This document shows, piece after piece, positions 17,684-26,950 of a DNA stretch of 64,000 nt. The first letter of the stretch is position 1, and each line of letters starts with the position of its first letter. Both the position numbers and the translations under genes were made by a program. The notes under the pieces are model-generated. The model was not told the origin of the DNA and searched no databases. It was given only the letters and a program-made list of their open reading frames with translations. Source of the stretch: Stakelama marina (GTDB lineage Bacteria; Pseudomonadota; Alphaproteobacteria; Sphingomonadales; Sphingomonadaceae); contig NZ_JAGRQC010000004.1 in assembly GCF_018122655.1 (NCBI RefSeq), positions 310,001-374,000 on the forward strand, written 5' to 3'.

Positions 17684-20251
17684 CTATCTGCCGAGCATTT
17701 CGGAGAGCGCCTGGGCGAAATTGGTGGCGGTATAGGGTTTTTGCAGCACCGGAACGTCGCCGTGGATCGCGGGAACCTCGAACTGTTCGCCATAGCCCGT
17801 CGCGAACAGGAAGGGGATGCCCGCTTCGTGTAGCGCGGCGGCGACGGGCAGGCTGTTCTCGTTGCCCAGATTGACGTCGAGGACCGCCAGCGAAAGGTCG
17901 CTCCGTTCGATCTCGCGCATCGCCTCGGCAACGGTTGCGGCGGTGACGACGCGCGATGCGCCCAGGCCGGTCAGAATATCCTCGGCATCCATGGCGATGA
18001 TGAGGCTGTCCTCGACGAGCAGGGCGGTGCCGTCGATCAGGGCCTCGGCCGAACCGGTTTCCGCGTGGCGTTCGCTCTCGCACGGGCCGTGCGCAGGCGG
18101 CGCGCCGCCGGTATCGACAACGATATGGCGTTCGGGGATGCAGAAATCGGCCTCGAACCCGGTCAGCGGGTAGCGGACATCGGCCTTGCCGCCGAGGTCA
18201 TAGGGGATCGAGCGCTGGATGATCGTGCTGCCGAAGCCCTGCCGCGTCGGCGCCTGCACCGGGGGACCGCCCTGTTCGCGCCATTCGATCCGGCAATCGC
18301 CATGCTCGTCGAGCAGCCAGTGGACGTCGATCGAGCCGCTGTCCGACAACGCGCCATATTTGGCCGAGTTGGTCATCAGCTCGTGCAGCACCAGCGCCAT
18401 CGTCGAAAAGGCCTGCGGGTGGAGCAGGATATTTTCGCCCGACAGGTTGAGCCGCGACACGCGCTGGCCGAGATAGGCCGCGGCCTCGGTTTCGATAAGC
18501 CGCTTGAGCGGGGCTGCCGACCAGTTGTCGCGCGTGATCTGGTCATGCGCCCGCGCGAGCGCTTCGATGCGCCCTTCGAGCAGCGCGACATAGGCGGCCG
18601 GATCGGCATCGGCATGGCGGCTCTGGCGGACGAGACCGCGAATCAGGCTGAGAATGTTGCGCACGCGGTGGTTGAGTTCGGCGATCAGCAGTTCCTGCCG
18701 CTCGGACGCGCGGCGACGCTCGTCGCGTGCCTCGTCGGACAGGCGCAGCACGACCTCGATCAGCGAGGCGCGCAGCATCTCCGCCACGCGGCGCTCGGAC
18801 GGGGTGAAGGGTTCGGACCGCCCCCGGACCTCCTCCTGCCATGCCTCGAAGCTCTTTCGCGGGGTGAGGCGCGCGCCGTGTTCGCCGTAGCTGGCGGGTT
18901 TGTGCGGATCGCCGGCCCAGTTGACGGTGCGGACCTTTTCCTGCCGGAACAGCAGCACATAATCGCGCGGCGACCGCGAGATCGGAATGGCGAGCAGACC
19001 GGCGGCGACGTCCGAATAGCGTTCGGCATCGGGGATCAGTCCGGAGAGATGATCGGTCGCGAACACTTCGCCGGCGGCCATCGCGTTGAGGCGGCGGACG
19101 ATCGTCGGCAACGCATCGCGCGGGGCAACCGTGCCGCTGTGCGCGACCTTGCCGTCGATCCAGATCGCGACGCCGTCGCACGGCACCGTTTCGCCCAGCA
19201 TCGAGCCGAGCCATTCGGGATCGTCGAGCAGGCTTGCATCGCCGGCTATCGCCGCGAGCAGCCGGTCGCTCGTTTCGCGCGCTCCACGTTCATAGGCCGA
19301 GAGCGCCTGGCGTTCGCGGCTTTCCAGCTTGAGCGCGAACATGTGACCGAACAGTTCGGCGATCGAGCGGCGTTCGAAATCGGGGCGACGCGCGCTGTAA
19401 TGGTGACAGGCGAACAGCCCCCATAGTTTGCCCTCGACGATGATCGAGATCGACAGCGACGCGCCGACACCCATATTGGTGAGATATTCGATATGGATCG
19501 GCGAGACCGAGCGCAGGACCGATAGCGAGAGATCGATCGGCTCGCCCTTCTCATCGCGCTGGGGCACGATCGGAACCGGCGTGTCGGCAACATCGACGAT
19601 GATGCGGAACGGCGTGCGGACGTATAGCTTGCGCGCCTGTTGCGGAATGTCGCTCGCCGGATAGCGCAGCCCCAGAAAGCTGCCGATGCCCGACCGTGCC
19701 GCTTCTGCGACGACATAGCCCGAGCCGTCGGGGTCGAAGCGATAGACCATGACGCGGTCGAACCCGGTGAGCGCTCGGATCTGGCGAGCGCCTTCGCGGT
19801 AGAAGGCGGGAAGTTCCTCGGTCGCATCGAGGCGCGACATCATCGCGCGGATGACGCTGGCCGTGTCGGCATCCGATGTTTCGGCGGAGGGTTCGCCTTC
19901 GACGATAATCAAACCGTCGGTCATGTGGACCGCGAAATCGAACGTCCGGTCGGGATGGTCGGCGTCGATCGGAAGGCCGAACACGCGCTCCACCGCATCA
20001 GCGCCGCGCAGCAACGTCAGCCGGTTGCGAAGCGCGTGGACGGTATCGCCCGGCATATGGTCGGAAAGGTTCGTGCCGAGCATATCTTCGGCGGCGGCAC
20101 CGAAAAACTCGGCCGCGTTCGCCGATACCCGTCGGATCAGCCAATCCGAAGAGAGCGCGACAAGAAAGCCGAACGACTGGATCGCACCAAGCTGGTGGAT
20201 CGGTTCGCGGTCGCAATTGGTGAGATCTACTTCGAAATCTGTGGAAGCCAC
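17684..20251 (-). CDS. Bacteriophytochrome hybrid HWE-type histidine kinase with C-terminal receiver
   Basis: A red/far-red photoreceptor kinase of about 855 aa. Domains in order: PAS with the bilin-binding Cys13 (VDLTNCDREPIHQLGAIQSF), GAF with the PASDIPQQARKLY motif, PHY, an HWE-family kinase whose H-box is LIAELNHRVRN (near 525), and a receiver with Asp near 792 (AVLDVNLG) and an FATGYG motif. I prefer GTG 20251, two bases after the heme oxygenase stop and behind GAAAGAG, over GTG 20272. Cotranscription with heme oxygenase, which makes biliverdin, supports a working chromophore. HWE kinases with receivers often feed general stress pathways in this group, but the output here is unknown. 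Confidence 0.93.
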   Translation of the reverse strand: MASTDFEVDLTNCDREPIHQLGAIQSFGFLVALSSDWLIRRVSANAAEFFGAAAEDMLGTNLSDHMPGDTVHALRNRLTLLRGADAVERVFGLPIDADHPDRTFDFAVHMTDGLIIVEGEPSAETSDADTASVIRAMMSRLDATEELPAFYREGARQIRALTGFDRVMVYRFDPDGSGYVVAEAARSGIGSFLGLRYPASDIPQQARKLYVRTPFRIIVDVADTPVPIVPQRDEKGEPIDLSLSVLRSVSPIHIEYLTNMGVGASLSISIIVEGKLWGLFACHHYSARRPDFERRSIAELFGHMFALKLESRERQALSAYERGARETSDRLLAAIAGDASLLDDPEWLGSMLGETVPCDGVAIWIDGKVAHSGTVAPRDALPTIVRRLNAMAAGEVFATDHLSGLIPDAERYSDVAAGLLAIPISRSPRDYVLLFRQEKVRTVNWAGDPHKPASYGEHGARLTPRKSFEAWQEEVRGRSEPFTPSERRVAEMLRASLIEVVLRLSDEARDERRRASERQELLIAELNHRVRNILSLIRGLVRQSRHADADPAAYVALLEGRIEALARAHDQITRDNWSAAPLKRLIETEAAAYLGQRVSRLNLSGENILLHPQAFSTMALVLHELMTNSAKYGALSDSGSIDVHWLLDEHGDCRIEWREQGGPPVQAPTRQGFGSTIIQRSIPYDLGGKADVRYPLTGFEADFCIPERHIVVDTGGAPPAHGPCESERHAETGSAEALIDGTALLVEDSLIIAMDAEDILTGLGASRVVTAATVAEAMREIERSDLSLAVLDVNLGNENSLPVAAALHEAGIPFLFATGYGEQFEVPAIHGDVPVLQKPYTATNFAQALSEMLGR

Positions 20252-20253
20252 GC

Positions 20254-20793
20254 TTACTCTTTCGCCAGCCACCTCCGTCCGGCGGCGTCGAAGCGGCGAA
20301 AGACCGATCGTGCGACGGCGACAGCGTTTGATAATTCGGCAGGTTGGTACAGTAACGAATCAAGTTTGGCCAGCAAAGTTCGCCATTTGTCGGGCGATTG
20401 ATGTAAATCAAGATAATTGCTGGGCAAGTTGTCGGGAACGCGCCGCGCCAAAAAGCGACCGCCTAGTCTTGATCCTTCGAGGACATAGAGCGTTCCGGCG
20501 ATTTCGCTGGTTCCAGCAACTTGCATCTGGTCAAGGACCGGCAACATACAGTCGAGCCGCGACAGATCGTCGAGGAGCGCGTCTCCACGCCGGCGTTCGG
20601 GCCAGTCCTCGACAAGCTGGGCTGCGCCGGCTGCATCGAGCGCGGCTTCGAGCGGCAATACGCATTCGGCATGCGCCGCGAGGAAGCGCGCATAGCTGTC
20701 GCGCTCGGCAAGATCGAACCGGGCGAACAGTGTATCGAGCGCTTCGTGCTCGGCGCGGGTGCCGGTTCTGAGCGCGGAGTGCGCGGCGTTCAG
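20254..20793 (-). CDS. Heme oxygenase (biliverdin-producing), probable CTG start
   Basis: The frame encodes a BphO/HmuO-type heme oxygenase of about 179 aa: RTGTRAEHEALDTLFARFDL with His16 as likely proximal heme ligand, ARFLAAHAECVLPLEAALDA, and the distal-helix region GTLYVLEGSRLGGRFLARRV. It would open heme to biliverdin for the downstream phytochrome. The first ATG in frame (20658) would delete the heme ligand. Between it and purB there is no ATG, GTG or TTG. A CTG at 20793 overlaps the purB stop as CTGA, mimicking the common ATGA coupling, and gives the expected length. A sequence error at that base is the alternative. Confidence 0.8.
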   Translation of the reverse strand: MNAAHSALRTGTRAEHEALDTLFARFDLAERDSYARFLAAHAECVLPLEAALDAAGAAQLVEDWPERRRGDALLDDLSRLDCMLPVLDQMQVAGTSEIAGTLYVLEGSRLGGRFLARRVPDNLPSNYLDLHQSPDKWRTLLAKLDSLLYQPAELSNAVAVARSVFRRFDAAGRRWLAKE

Positions 20794-22100
20794 GCGAACA
20801 CCCGGTCGAAGATCGTATCGACATGCTTGAAGTGATAATCGAGGTCGAAGCGCGCCTCGATCTCTTCCGCGGGCAGCGCGGCGGTTACTTCATCGTCAGC
20901 CTTTAGCAGGTCGAGCAGCGACAGTTCGCCGTCCGATTCCCAGACCTTCATCGCGTTGCGCTGGACGAGGCGATAGGCGTCCTCGCGGCTGACGCCGGCC
21001 TGGGTGAGGGCGAGCAGCACGCGCTGCGAATGGACGAGCCCGCCCATGCGATCCAGATTCTTCTGCATGCGCGCGGGATAGACGACGAGCTTGTCCATCA
21101 CGCCGTTGAGCCGCGCGAGCGCGAAGTCGAGCGTGATCGTCGCGTCGGGGCCGATATAGCGCTCGACCGACGAATGGCTGATATCGCGCTCGTGCCACAA
21201 GGCGACGTTTTCGAGCGCGGGCGTGACATAGCCGCGCACCATGCGCGCGAGACCGGTGAGGTTCTCGGTCAGCACCGGATTGCGCTTGTGCGGCATAGCC
21301 GACGAGCCCTTCTGGCCGGGCGAGAAATATTCCTCCGCCTCGAGCACTTCGGTGCGCTGGAGATGGCGGACCTCGACCGACAGGCGCTCGATCGACGAGG
21401 CGACGACGCCCAATGTGGCGAAAAACATCGCGTGGCGGTCGCGCGGGATGACCTGCGTCGACACCGGCTCGACGGTCAGGCCGAGCTTGTCAGCGACATG
21501 CGCTTCCACGCGCGGGTCGATATTGGCGAAGGTGCCGACCGCGCCCGAGATGGCGCAGGTCGCGACATCGGCGCGCGCGGCCGTCAGCCGGTCGCGGTTG
21601 CGCGCGAACTCGGCATAGGCCTCCGCCATCTTGAGGCCGAAGGTGACGGGTTCGGCATGGATGCCGTGGCTGCGGCCGATGGTGGGGGTGTATTTATGCT
21701 CCTCGGCGCGGCGCTTGAGCGTTTCGAGCAGTGTGTCGAGATCGGCGAGCAGGATGTCGGCGGCGCGCGCGAGCTGCACCGCGAGGCAGGTGTCGAGCAC
21801 GTCGGAGCTGGTCATGCCCTGGTGCATGAAGCGCGCTTCGTCGCCGACCTGTTCGGCCACCCAGGTCAGGAACGCGATGACGTCGTGCTTGGTCACCGCC
21901 TCGATCGCGTCGATCGCCGCGACGTCGATCGTCGGCTTGGTCGCCCACCAGTCCCACAGCGCTTTCGCCGCCGATTGCGGAACGACGCCGAGATCGGCGA
22001 GCGCCTGCGTCGCATGCGCCTCGATCTCGAACCAGATCGCGTATTTCGATTCGGGCGACCAGATCGCGGTCATGTCGGCGCGGGCGTAGCGGGGGACCAT
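20790..22100 (-). CDS. purB: Adenylosuccinate lyase
   Basis: PurB acts twice in purine synthesis, releasing fumarate from SAICAR and from adenylosuccinate. The protein is 436 aa from ATG 22100, preceded by CAGGAA. It has the fumarase/aspartase-superfamily signature GSSAMPHKRNPVLTENLTGL. Also present are TSSDVLDTCLAVQL and SHGIHAEPVTFGLKMAEAYA, which supply catalytic and substrate-binding residues. It opens MVPRYARADMTAIWSPESKY as in alphaproteobacteria. An upstream in-frame start at 22145 is not needed. It leads a cluster with heme oxygenase and phytochrome. Confidence 0.97.
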   Translation of the reverse strand: MVPRYARADMTAIWSPESKYAIWFEIEAHATQALADLGVVPQSAAKALWDWWATKPTIDVAAIDAIEAVTKHDVIAFLTWVAEQVGDEARFMHQGMTSSDVLDTCLAVQLARAADILLADLDTLLETLKRRAEEHKYTPTIGRSHGIHAEPVTFGLKMAEAYAEFARNRDRLTAARADVATCAISGAVGTFANIDPRVEAHVADKLGLTVEPVSTQVIPRDRHAMFFATLGVVASSIERLSVEVRHLQRTEVLEAEEYFSPGQKGSSAMPHKRNPVLTENLTGLARMVRGYVTPALENVALWHERDISHSSVERYIGPDATITLDFALARLNGVMDKLVVYPARMQKNLDRMGGLVHSQRVLLALTQAGVSREDAYRLVQRNAMKVWESDGELSLLDLLKADDEVTAALPAEEIEARFDLDYHFKHVDTIFDRVFA

Positions 22101-22362
22101 GATATTTCCTGACGGTGGATGGGCTGGCGGACCCGCTAGCACCACCCCGACCGGGCTTCAATCGGTCGTCGAGCCACTGGCAGCGTTCGATCCATCGCGA
22201 TTCCGCAACGCCGGCCGCTGGATGCTGGCAAATCCGCGCCGGACGGTGCGCGCCGGCACTCGTCAGGCGGATCGGGAAACGCCATCGCCGCATTGACCGC
22301 GATGTTCGTCACGGGGGCAACGCCGACACAGGCGTAACGTGGACCAATATGGAGACGATATC

Positions 22363-22683
22363 ATGTTGAAATATGTGCTTGCCGCCGGAGCGATCGCTGT
22401 CGCCGGACCTGCGATGGCGCAATCGACGACGGGCCAGGATATGGGCCACCATATGCAGCCCCAGGCCGCGCCGACCCAGGCTATGCCTGCGACCCCGGCA
22501 GTGCCCGCAACGCCCGCGACACCTGCCGATCCCGAAAACGACACTTCCGCGGTCCCCGCCACGCCCGCTACTCCGGCAACGGCGGCGACACCCGAAGATC
22601 CCGGCGCGAACGCGACCGAGGACGATTCGGACAACGGCACCGATGCCATGGACAATGAAACCGATCCCGAAGGCGGCGCCTGA
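22363..22683 (+). CDS. Secreted low-complexity Pro-Ala-Thr-rich protein
   Basis: A 106-aa product with signal peptide MLKYVLAAGAIAVAGPAMA (cleavage before QSTT). The mature chain has repeated PATPA units (MPATPAVPATPATPADPE; VPATPATPATAATPEDPG) and a strongly acidic C-terminus (EDDSDNGTDAMDNETDPEGG). It has no folded domain and should be extended, possibly a periplasmic linker or wall-associated peptide. GGAG lies 8 nt before the ATG. A strong terminator follows 31 bp downstream. Confidence 0.65.
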   Translation: MLKYVLAAGAIAVAGPAMAQSTTGQDMGHHMQPQAAPTQAMPATPAVPATPATPADPENDTSAVPATPATPATAATPEDPGANATEDDSDNGTDAMDNETDPEGGA

Positions 22684-22713
22684 GGCCGGGCACTGCAACG
22701 GATGACTTTTCCA

Positions 22714-22753
22714 AAGGGTCGTCGGCTCCACAACGGGGCCGGCGACCCTTTTC
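22714..22753. terminator. Bidirectional intrinsic terminator
   Basis: AAGGGTCGTCGGC pairs with GCCGGCGACCCTT, 13 bp with one G-T pair, and a short loop. It is followed by TTTT on the plus strand and preceded by AAA on the same strand, so it also works for radC transcripts arriving from the right. It sits exactly between two convergent genes. Confidence 0.85.
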
Positions 22754-22754
22754 G

Positions 22755-23438
22755 TCAGATCAGCCCCATCGCGCGCAAGCTGGCATGGCCTTCGGTGCCG
22801 ATGATGAGATGGTCGTGAACCGCGATGCCGAGCCGCTTTCCCGCATCGGCGATGGCGCGGGTCACTTCGATATCGGCGCGGCTGGGCGACGGATCGCCGC
22901 TGGGGTGATTGTGGACGAGGATGATCGCCGCCGATCCGAAGTCGATCGCGCGGCGGATGACCTCTCGCGTATAGACCGCCGCTTCGTCGATCGAACCCTC
23001 GCTCATCAGTTCGTCGCGGATCAGCATGTTGCGCGAATTGAGGTGGAGGACGCGGACATGTTCGACCGGCTGGTGTGCCATCGCGGCGCGAAGATAGTCG
23101 AGCAGCGCCTGCCAGTTGCCGAGTACCGGCCGCTCGGCGACTTCGGAGCGGACGAGCCGCAGCGCCGCCGCGTGCGCGATCTTGATCGCCGCGACCGAGG
23201 TGTCGCCCATGCCCGGCACGCGTGCGATCGCCTGCGCATCGGCGGTCAGGAGCCCGGCGATACCACCGAATTCGCGCAGCAATTCCTTGGCGAGCGGCTT
23301 GGTATCGCGGCGCGGAATGGCGAGCGCGAGCAGATATTCGACCAGTTCATGGTCGAGCAGCGTATCGCCGCCGCGGCCCAGCAGCCGCTCGCGAAGCCGG
23401 GCGCGGTGGCCGGCATTGTCGTCGCGTGGAACCCCCAT
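22755..23438 (-). CDS. radC: RadC-family JAB/MPN-domain protein
   Basis: A 227-aa protein with an N-terminal helix-hairpin-helix region (GGIAGLLTADAQAIARVPGMGDTSVAAI). The C-terminal JAMM domain has its metal site in ILVHNHPSGDPSPSRADIEV and an upstream Glu in MSEGSIDEA. Despite the name, direct DNA-repair activity of RadC has not been held up; the domain resembles deubiquitinase-type metalloproteases. This chromosomal copy is full length and free-standing. It is divergent from ydbH. Confidence 0.93.
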   Translation of the reverse strand: MGVPRDDNAGHRARLRERLLGRGGDTLLDHELVEYLLALAIPRRDTKPLAKELLREFGGIAGLLTADAQAIARVPGMGDTSVAAIKIAHAAALRLVRSEVAERPVLGNWQALLDYLRAAMAHQPVEHVRVLHLNSRNMLIRDELMSEGSIDEAAVYTREVIRRAIDFGSAAIILVHNHPSGDPSPSRADIEVTRAIADAGKRLGIAVHDHLIIGTEGHASLRAMGLI

Positions 23439-23531
23439 TGCCGCTCTGGATTAGGCTTTGCAGCGAAACTGTGCAATCGCGCGCATTTGACCTAAGGGTC
23501 GCAAATTGAAGACGTTCGAGGCGTAATTCGG

Positions 23532-26500
23532 GTGGAAGACGGCGAGACGGCGAAAATCGACGACGAGCCGGAAGCCGTTTCCGACGCGCGCGGCCGCCGC
23601 GGTGTGTCGCGCCTTGCCCGCGTCCTCGCGATCGTCGGAGCGGTGCTGGTCGTCCTGCTCGCCGGACTGTGGTTGCAGCGCAAGCCGATCGCCAACCATT
23701 TCGTGCGCAACGAACTCGAACGGCGCGGCGTGCCCGCGCGCTATCACATCGCCGAGCTGGGCCTGTCGACGCAGCGCCTGACCAATGTCGTGATCGGCGA
23801 TCCGGCGCACCCCGACCTTGTCGCCGACTGGGTCGAGGTCGATACCGATGTCGGGCTTTCGGGCGCGTCGGTGACGGGGCTTCGCGCAGGGCATGTCCGG
23901 CTGCATGGGCGGCTGTCCGGGGGCAAGCTGTCGCTGGGCGCGATCGACAAGCTGTTGCCGCCGCCGACGGGCAAGCCGTTCGCGCTTCCCGCACTCGACG
24001 TGTCGGTGGCCGATGCACGGATGCGGTTGGAGACGCCGGCGGGCACGGTCGGGCTGAAGGTCGCCGGAAGCGGTGTGCTGAACGACGGGTTTGCGGGGCG
24101 GCTGGCCGCGGTGGCCGAGCATCTCGATGCCGGCGGCTGCGCGGTCGAGCGCGCCGTCGCCTCGGTCGCGGTGTCGATCGCCGACGGGCAGCCGTCGCTG
24201 AAAGGCCCGGTCCGCGCGACCGAGGCGAAATGCGGCGACGTCGCGTTGAACCGGGCGGCGGCGAATGTCGATGCGACGCTTGGCGAAGCGCTCGACCGGT
24301 GGCGCGGAAGCACGACGATCGGCGCGGCGCTGCTGTCGATGCCCCAGGGCAAGGCGCGCAACCTGTCGGGCGACGTGACCTTCGATGGCGGGCCGCAGCG
24401 GACCAAGGGTACCGTCGAACTGGCGAGCAGGCGCTTTGCCGCGCCGCAGCTTTCGGGCGCGTCGCTCGACATATCGGGACGCTATGTCGCGGGCAGCGCG
24501 GGCAATCGTTTCGTCGGCAATGTCCATGCCGGCGGCGCCCGGCTGTCGCAGGCCGCGATCGACCGTGTCGCGGCGCTTGGCGGCGGTGCGCAGGGCACGC
24601 CGGTCGGGCCGCTGGTCGACCGGCTGACGCGTGCCGTTGCCGTGGCGGGCAGGTCTGCCGAGGTGCGCGCGGAACTAACCGCCGGCCTGACCGGACAGCG
24701 CGGCGAGATCGGCGTGTCGCGGCTGACCTTCGATGCGAGAAGCGGGGCGCAGGTCACCTTGTCGGGCGGCCGGGGCATTCGTTATCGCTGGCCCGATGCA
24801 GGGCTGACGCTCGACGGCGTGCTGGCGATGTCGGGCGGCGACCTGCCCGAAGCGGCGATCCGGCTGGCGCAGACGGCGCCGGGCGGGCCCGTGTCCGGTA
24901 CCGCGATCGTCCAGCCCTATTCGGCGAACGGCGCGCGGCTGGCGCTGACACCGGTCGAATTCAGCGCGGCGCCTGACGGCAACACCCGTTTCTCGACACG
25001 CGCGACGCTTACCGGTCCGCTCGGCAATGGTGGCGTCGACAAGCTGTCGCTGCCGCTTTCGGGATATTGGAACGGCGGTGCGCGCCTGACCGTGAACCGC
25101 AAATGCGTGCCGATGGGGTTCGACCGGCTCGCGATTTCGGGGCTGGTGCTCGACAAGGCACGCTTCACCGTCTGCCCGCAGGACGGGGCGCTGCTGCGCG
25201 TCGACGGATCGCGGATCGGCGGCGGCGCACGTATCGCCAGCCCCGACCTGACCGGACGGATCGGCAGCACGCCGCTGACGCTGGCGGCAAGCGGCTCGGC
25301 GTTCCGCTTCACCGACAACGGCTTCACGCTGAGCGACGTCGCGGCACGCCTTGGACAGGACAGCGTCACGCGGATCGATGTCGGCCATCTGACCGGCAGA
25401 ATCGCAGGCGGCGCGGTGGCGGGCAGTTTCGCAGGCGGTGCGGGGCAGATCGGCAATGTTCCACTGCTGATGTCGGACGCGGCGGGCGACTGGCGGCTGG
25501 CCGGCGGCAAGCTGACGCTGACCGGCGGGCTGAAGATCGACGACGCGCAGACCGACAACAAGCGGTTCAACACGCTTGAAAGCGACGATTTCACGATGAC
25601 GCTGGTGAACAGCGATATCAGCGCCGGCGGAGTGCTGAAGGTGCCGGACAGCGGTGTGAAGGTCACCGATGTGCAGATCGCGCACGACCTGTCCGACGGC
25701 ACCGGCCATGCCGACCTGGCGGTGCCCGGCATCACCTTTGGCGACACGGTGCAGCCGAGCGACATCACGCCGCTGACCTTTGGCGTGGTCGCCAATGTGC
25801 AGGGCACGCTGTCGGGCCACGGGCATATCGAATGGGACAGCGCCGGCGTTCGCAGCAGCGGCGATTTCCAGACGGCCGGAACCGACCTTGCCGCCGCTTT
25901 CGGCCCCGTGAAGGGGCTTTCGACCAAGGTTCATTTCACCGACCTGCTGGGCCTCGTCAGCGCGCCGGATCAGGTCGCGACGGTTGCGGAGATCAATACC
26001 GGGATCGCGGTCGATGACGGCGAGATCCGGTACAAGCTGCTGCCCGACCAGCGGGTGCGGATTGACAGCGCAAGCTGGCCCTTTGCCGGCGGCGAGCTGA
26101 CGCTCGACCCCACGACGCTCGATTTCGGCCAGTCGCGCGAGCGGCGGCTGACCTTCCGCCTGAAGGGAGTCGATGCCGCGCAGTTCGTCCAGCGCTTCGA
26201 CCTGTCGAACATCACCGCGACCGGAACGTTCGACGGCGTCCTGCCGATGATATTCGATGAAAATGGCGGGCGTATCGAAGGCGGGCATCTGGAAACGCGC
26301 ACCGGCGGCGGTTCGCTCGCCTATACCGGCGAGATCACGCAGAAGGACCTCGGTACATGGGGCAATATGGCGTTCCAGGCGCTGCGCGCGCTGCGCTATG
26401 ACGACCTGAAGATCACCATGAACGGTCCGCTGGCGGGCGAGATGGTCACGCAGATCAAGTTCCGCGGCGTGAAACAGGGGGAGGGTGCGAAGAGCAACTT

Positions 26501-26732
26501 CCTGATCCGCCGGCTGGCCAAGCTGCCGTTCATATTCAATATCCGGATCGAGGCGCCGTTCCGCCAGCTGCTCCATTCGATCCAAGCCTATTACGACCCC
26601 AGCAAGCTGGACACGTCGAAGCTGCCCGCGCTTATCGAGCAAGAACGCAAGGCGGCGCAGGCGAAGCGCGAACAGGACGCTCCGCAAGCTGACAAGCGTG
26701 TTCAGCCCGCCGAAAGCGAGGATATGCCATGA
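23532..26732 (+). CDS. ydbH: YdbH-family intermembrane phospholipid transport protein
   Basis: A 1066-aa envelope protein: short cytosolic head, one transmembrane helix at about residues 30-50 (VLAIVGAVLVVLLAGLWL), then a long periplasmic beta-rich chain of AsmA-like character ending in the YdbH domain (AQFVQRFDLSNITATGTFDG; IRIEAPFRQLLHSIQAYYDP). In E. coli YdbH spans the periplasm as a lipid bridge, docked by YnbE and tuned by YdbL; both partners follow here. Start is GTG 23532 with CGAGGCG upstream. The stop overlaps ynbE as ATGA. Confidence 0.88.
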   Translation: MEDGETAKIDDEPEAVSDARGRRGVSRLARVLAIVGAVLVVLLAGLWLQRKPIANHFVRNELERRGVPARYHIAELGLSTQRLTNVVIGDPAHPDLVADWVEVDTDVGLSGASVTGLRAGHVRLHGRLSGGKLSLGAIDKLLPPPTGKPFALPALDVSVADARMRLETPAGTVGLKVAGSGVLNDGFAGRLAAVAEHLDAGGCAVERAVASVAVSIADGQPSLKGPVRATEAKCGDVALNRAAANVDATLGEALDRWRGSTTIGAALLSMPQGKARNLSGDVTFDGGPQRTKGTVELASRRFAAPQLSGASLDISGRYVAGSAGNRFVGNVHAGGARLSQAAIDRVAALGGGAQGTPVGPLVDRLTRAVAVAGRSAEVRAELTAGLTGQRGEIGVSRLTFDARSGAQVTLSGGRGIRYRWPDAGLTLDGVLAMSGGDLPEAAIRLAQTAPGGPVSGTAIVQPYSANGARLALTPVEFSAAPDGNTRFSTRATLTGPLGNGGVDKLSLPLSGYWNGGARLTVNRKCVPMGFDRLAISGLVLDKARFTVCPQDGALLRVDGSRIGGGARIASPDLTGRIGSTPLTLAASGSAFRFTDNGFTLSDVAARLGQDSVTRIDVGHLTGRIAGGAVAGSFAGGAGQIGNVPLLMSDAAGDWRLAGGKLTLTGGLKIDDAQTDNKRFNTLESDDFTMTLVNSDISAGGVLKVPDSGVKVTDVQIAHDLSDGTGHADLAVPGITFGDTVQPSDITPLTFGVVANVQGTLSGHGHIEWDSAGVRSSGDFQTAGTDLAAAFGPVKGLSTKVHFTDLLGLVSAPDQVATVAEINTGIAVDDGEIRYKLLPDQRVRIDSASWPFAGGELTLDPTTLDFGQSRERRLTFRLKGVDAAQFVQRFDLSNITATGTFDGVLPMIFDENGGRIEGGHLETRTGGGSLAYTGEITQKDLGTWGNMAFQALRALRYDDLKITMNGPLAGEMVTQIKFRGVKQGEGAKSNFLIRRLAKLPFIFNIRIEAPFRQLLHSIQAYYDPSKLDTSKLPALIEQERKAAQAKREQDAPQADKRVQPAESEDMP

Positions 26733-26950
26733 TACGAAGAGTGAAGATGATGGGAGAAGGACGTCCGTTCCGAATCGCGGCAATTCTGACGCTTGCCGCA
26801 AGCGCGACGATGACGAGCGGCTGTGTGACGGTGAATGCGCCCGACAAGCCGATCGAAATCAACCTGAATGTCCATATCAGCCAGGAAGTGGTGTATAAGC
26901 TGGACAAGGAAATGACGAACCTGATCGACCAGAATCCGGGGATTTTCTGA
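26729..26950 (+). CDS. ynbE: YnbE-family outer membrane lipoprotein
   Basis: A 73-aa lipoprotein; TSGCVTVNAPDKP gives the lipobox with Cys32. The mature part, IEINLNVHISQEVVYKLDKE, matches the YnbE family, whose members stack beta-strands with the C-terminus of YdbH to complete the periplasmic bridge. ATG 26729 overlaps the ydbH stop; an internal ATG would give a more usual short signal, so the true start may be ATG 26747 or 26750. Its stop overlaps the ydbL start. Confidence 0.85.
   Translation: MIRRVKMMGEGRPFRIAAILTLAASATMTSGCVTVNAPDKPIEINLNVHISQEVVYKLDKEMTNLIDQNPGIF

Noticed and set aside
24675-26801. A 708-codon minus-strand frame over ydbH
   Set aside because: Same shadow effect in high-GC DNA; the composition is Arg/Gln/Ala/Asp-rich, and the plus-strand frame has YdbH domain features and coupled partners.
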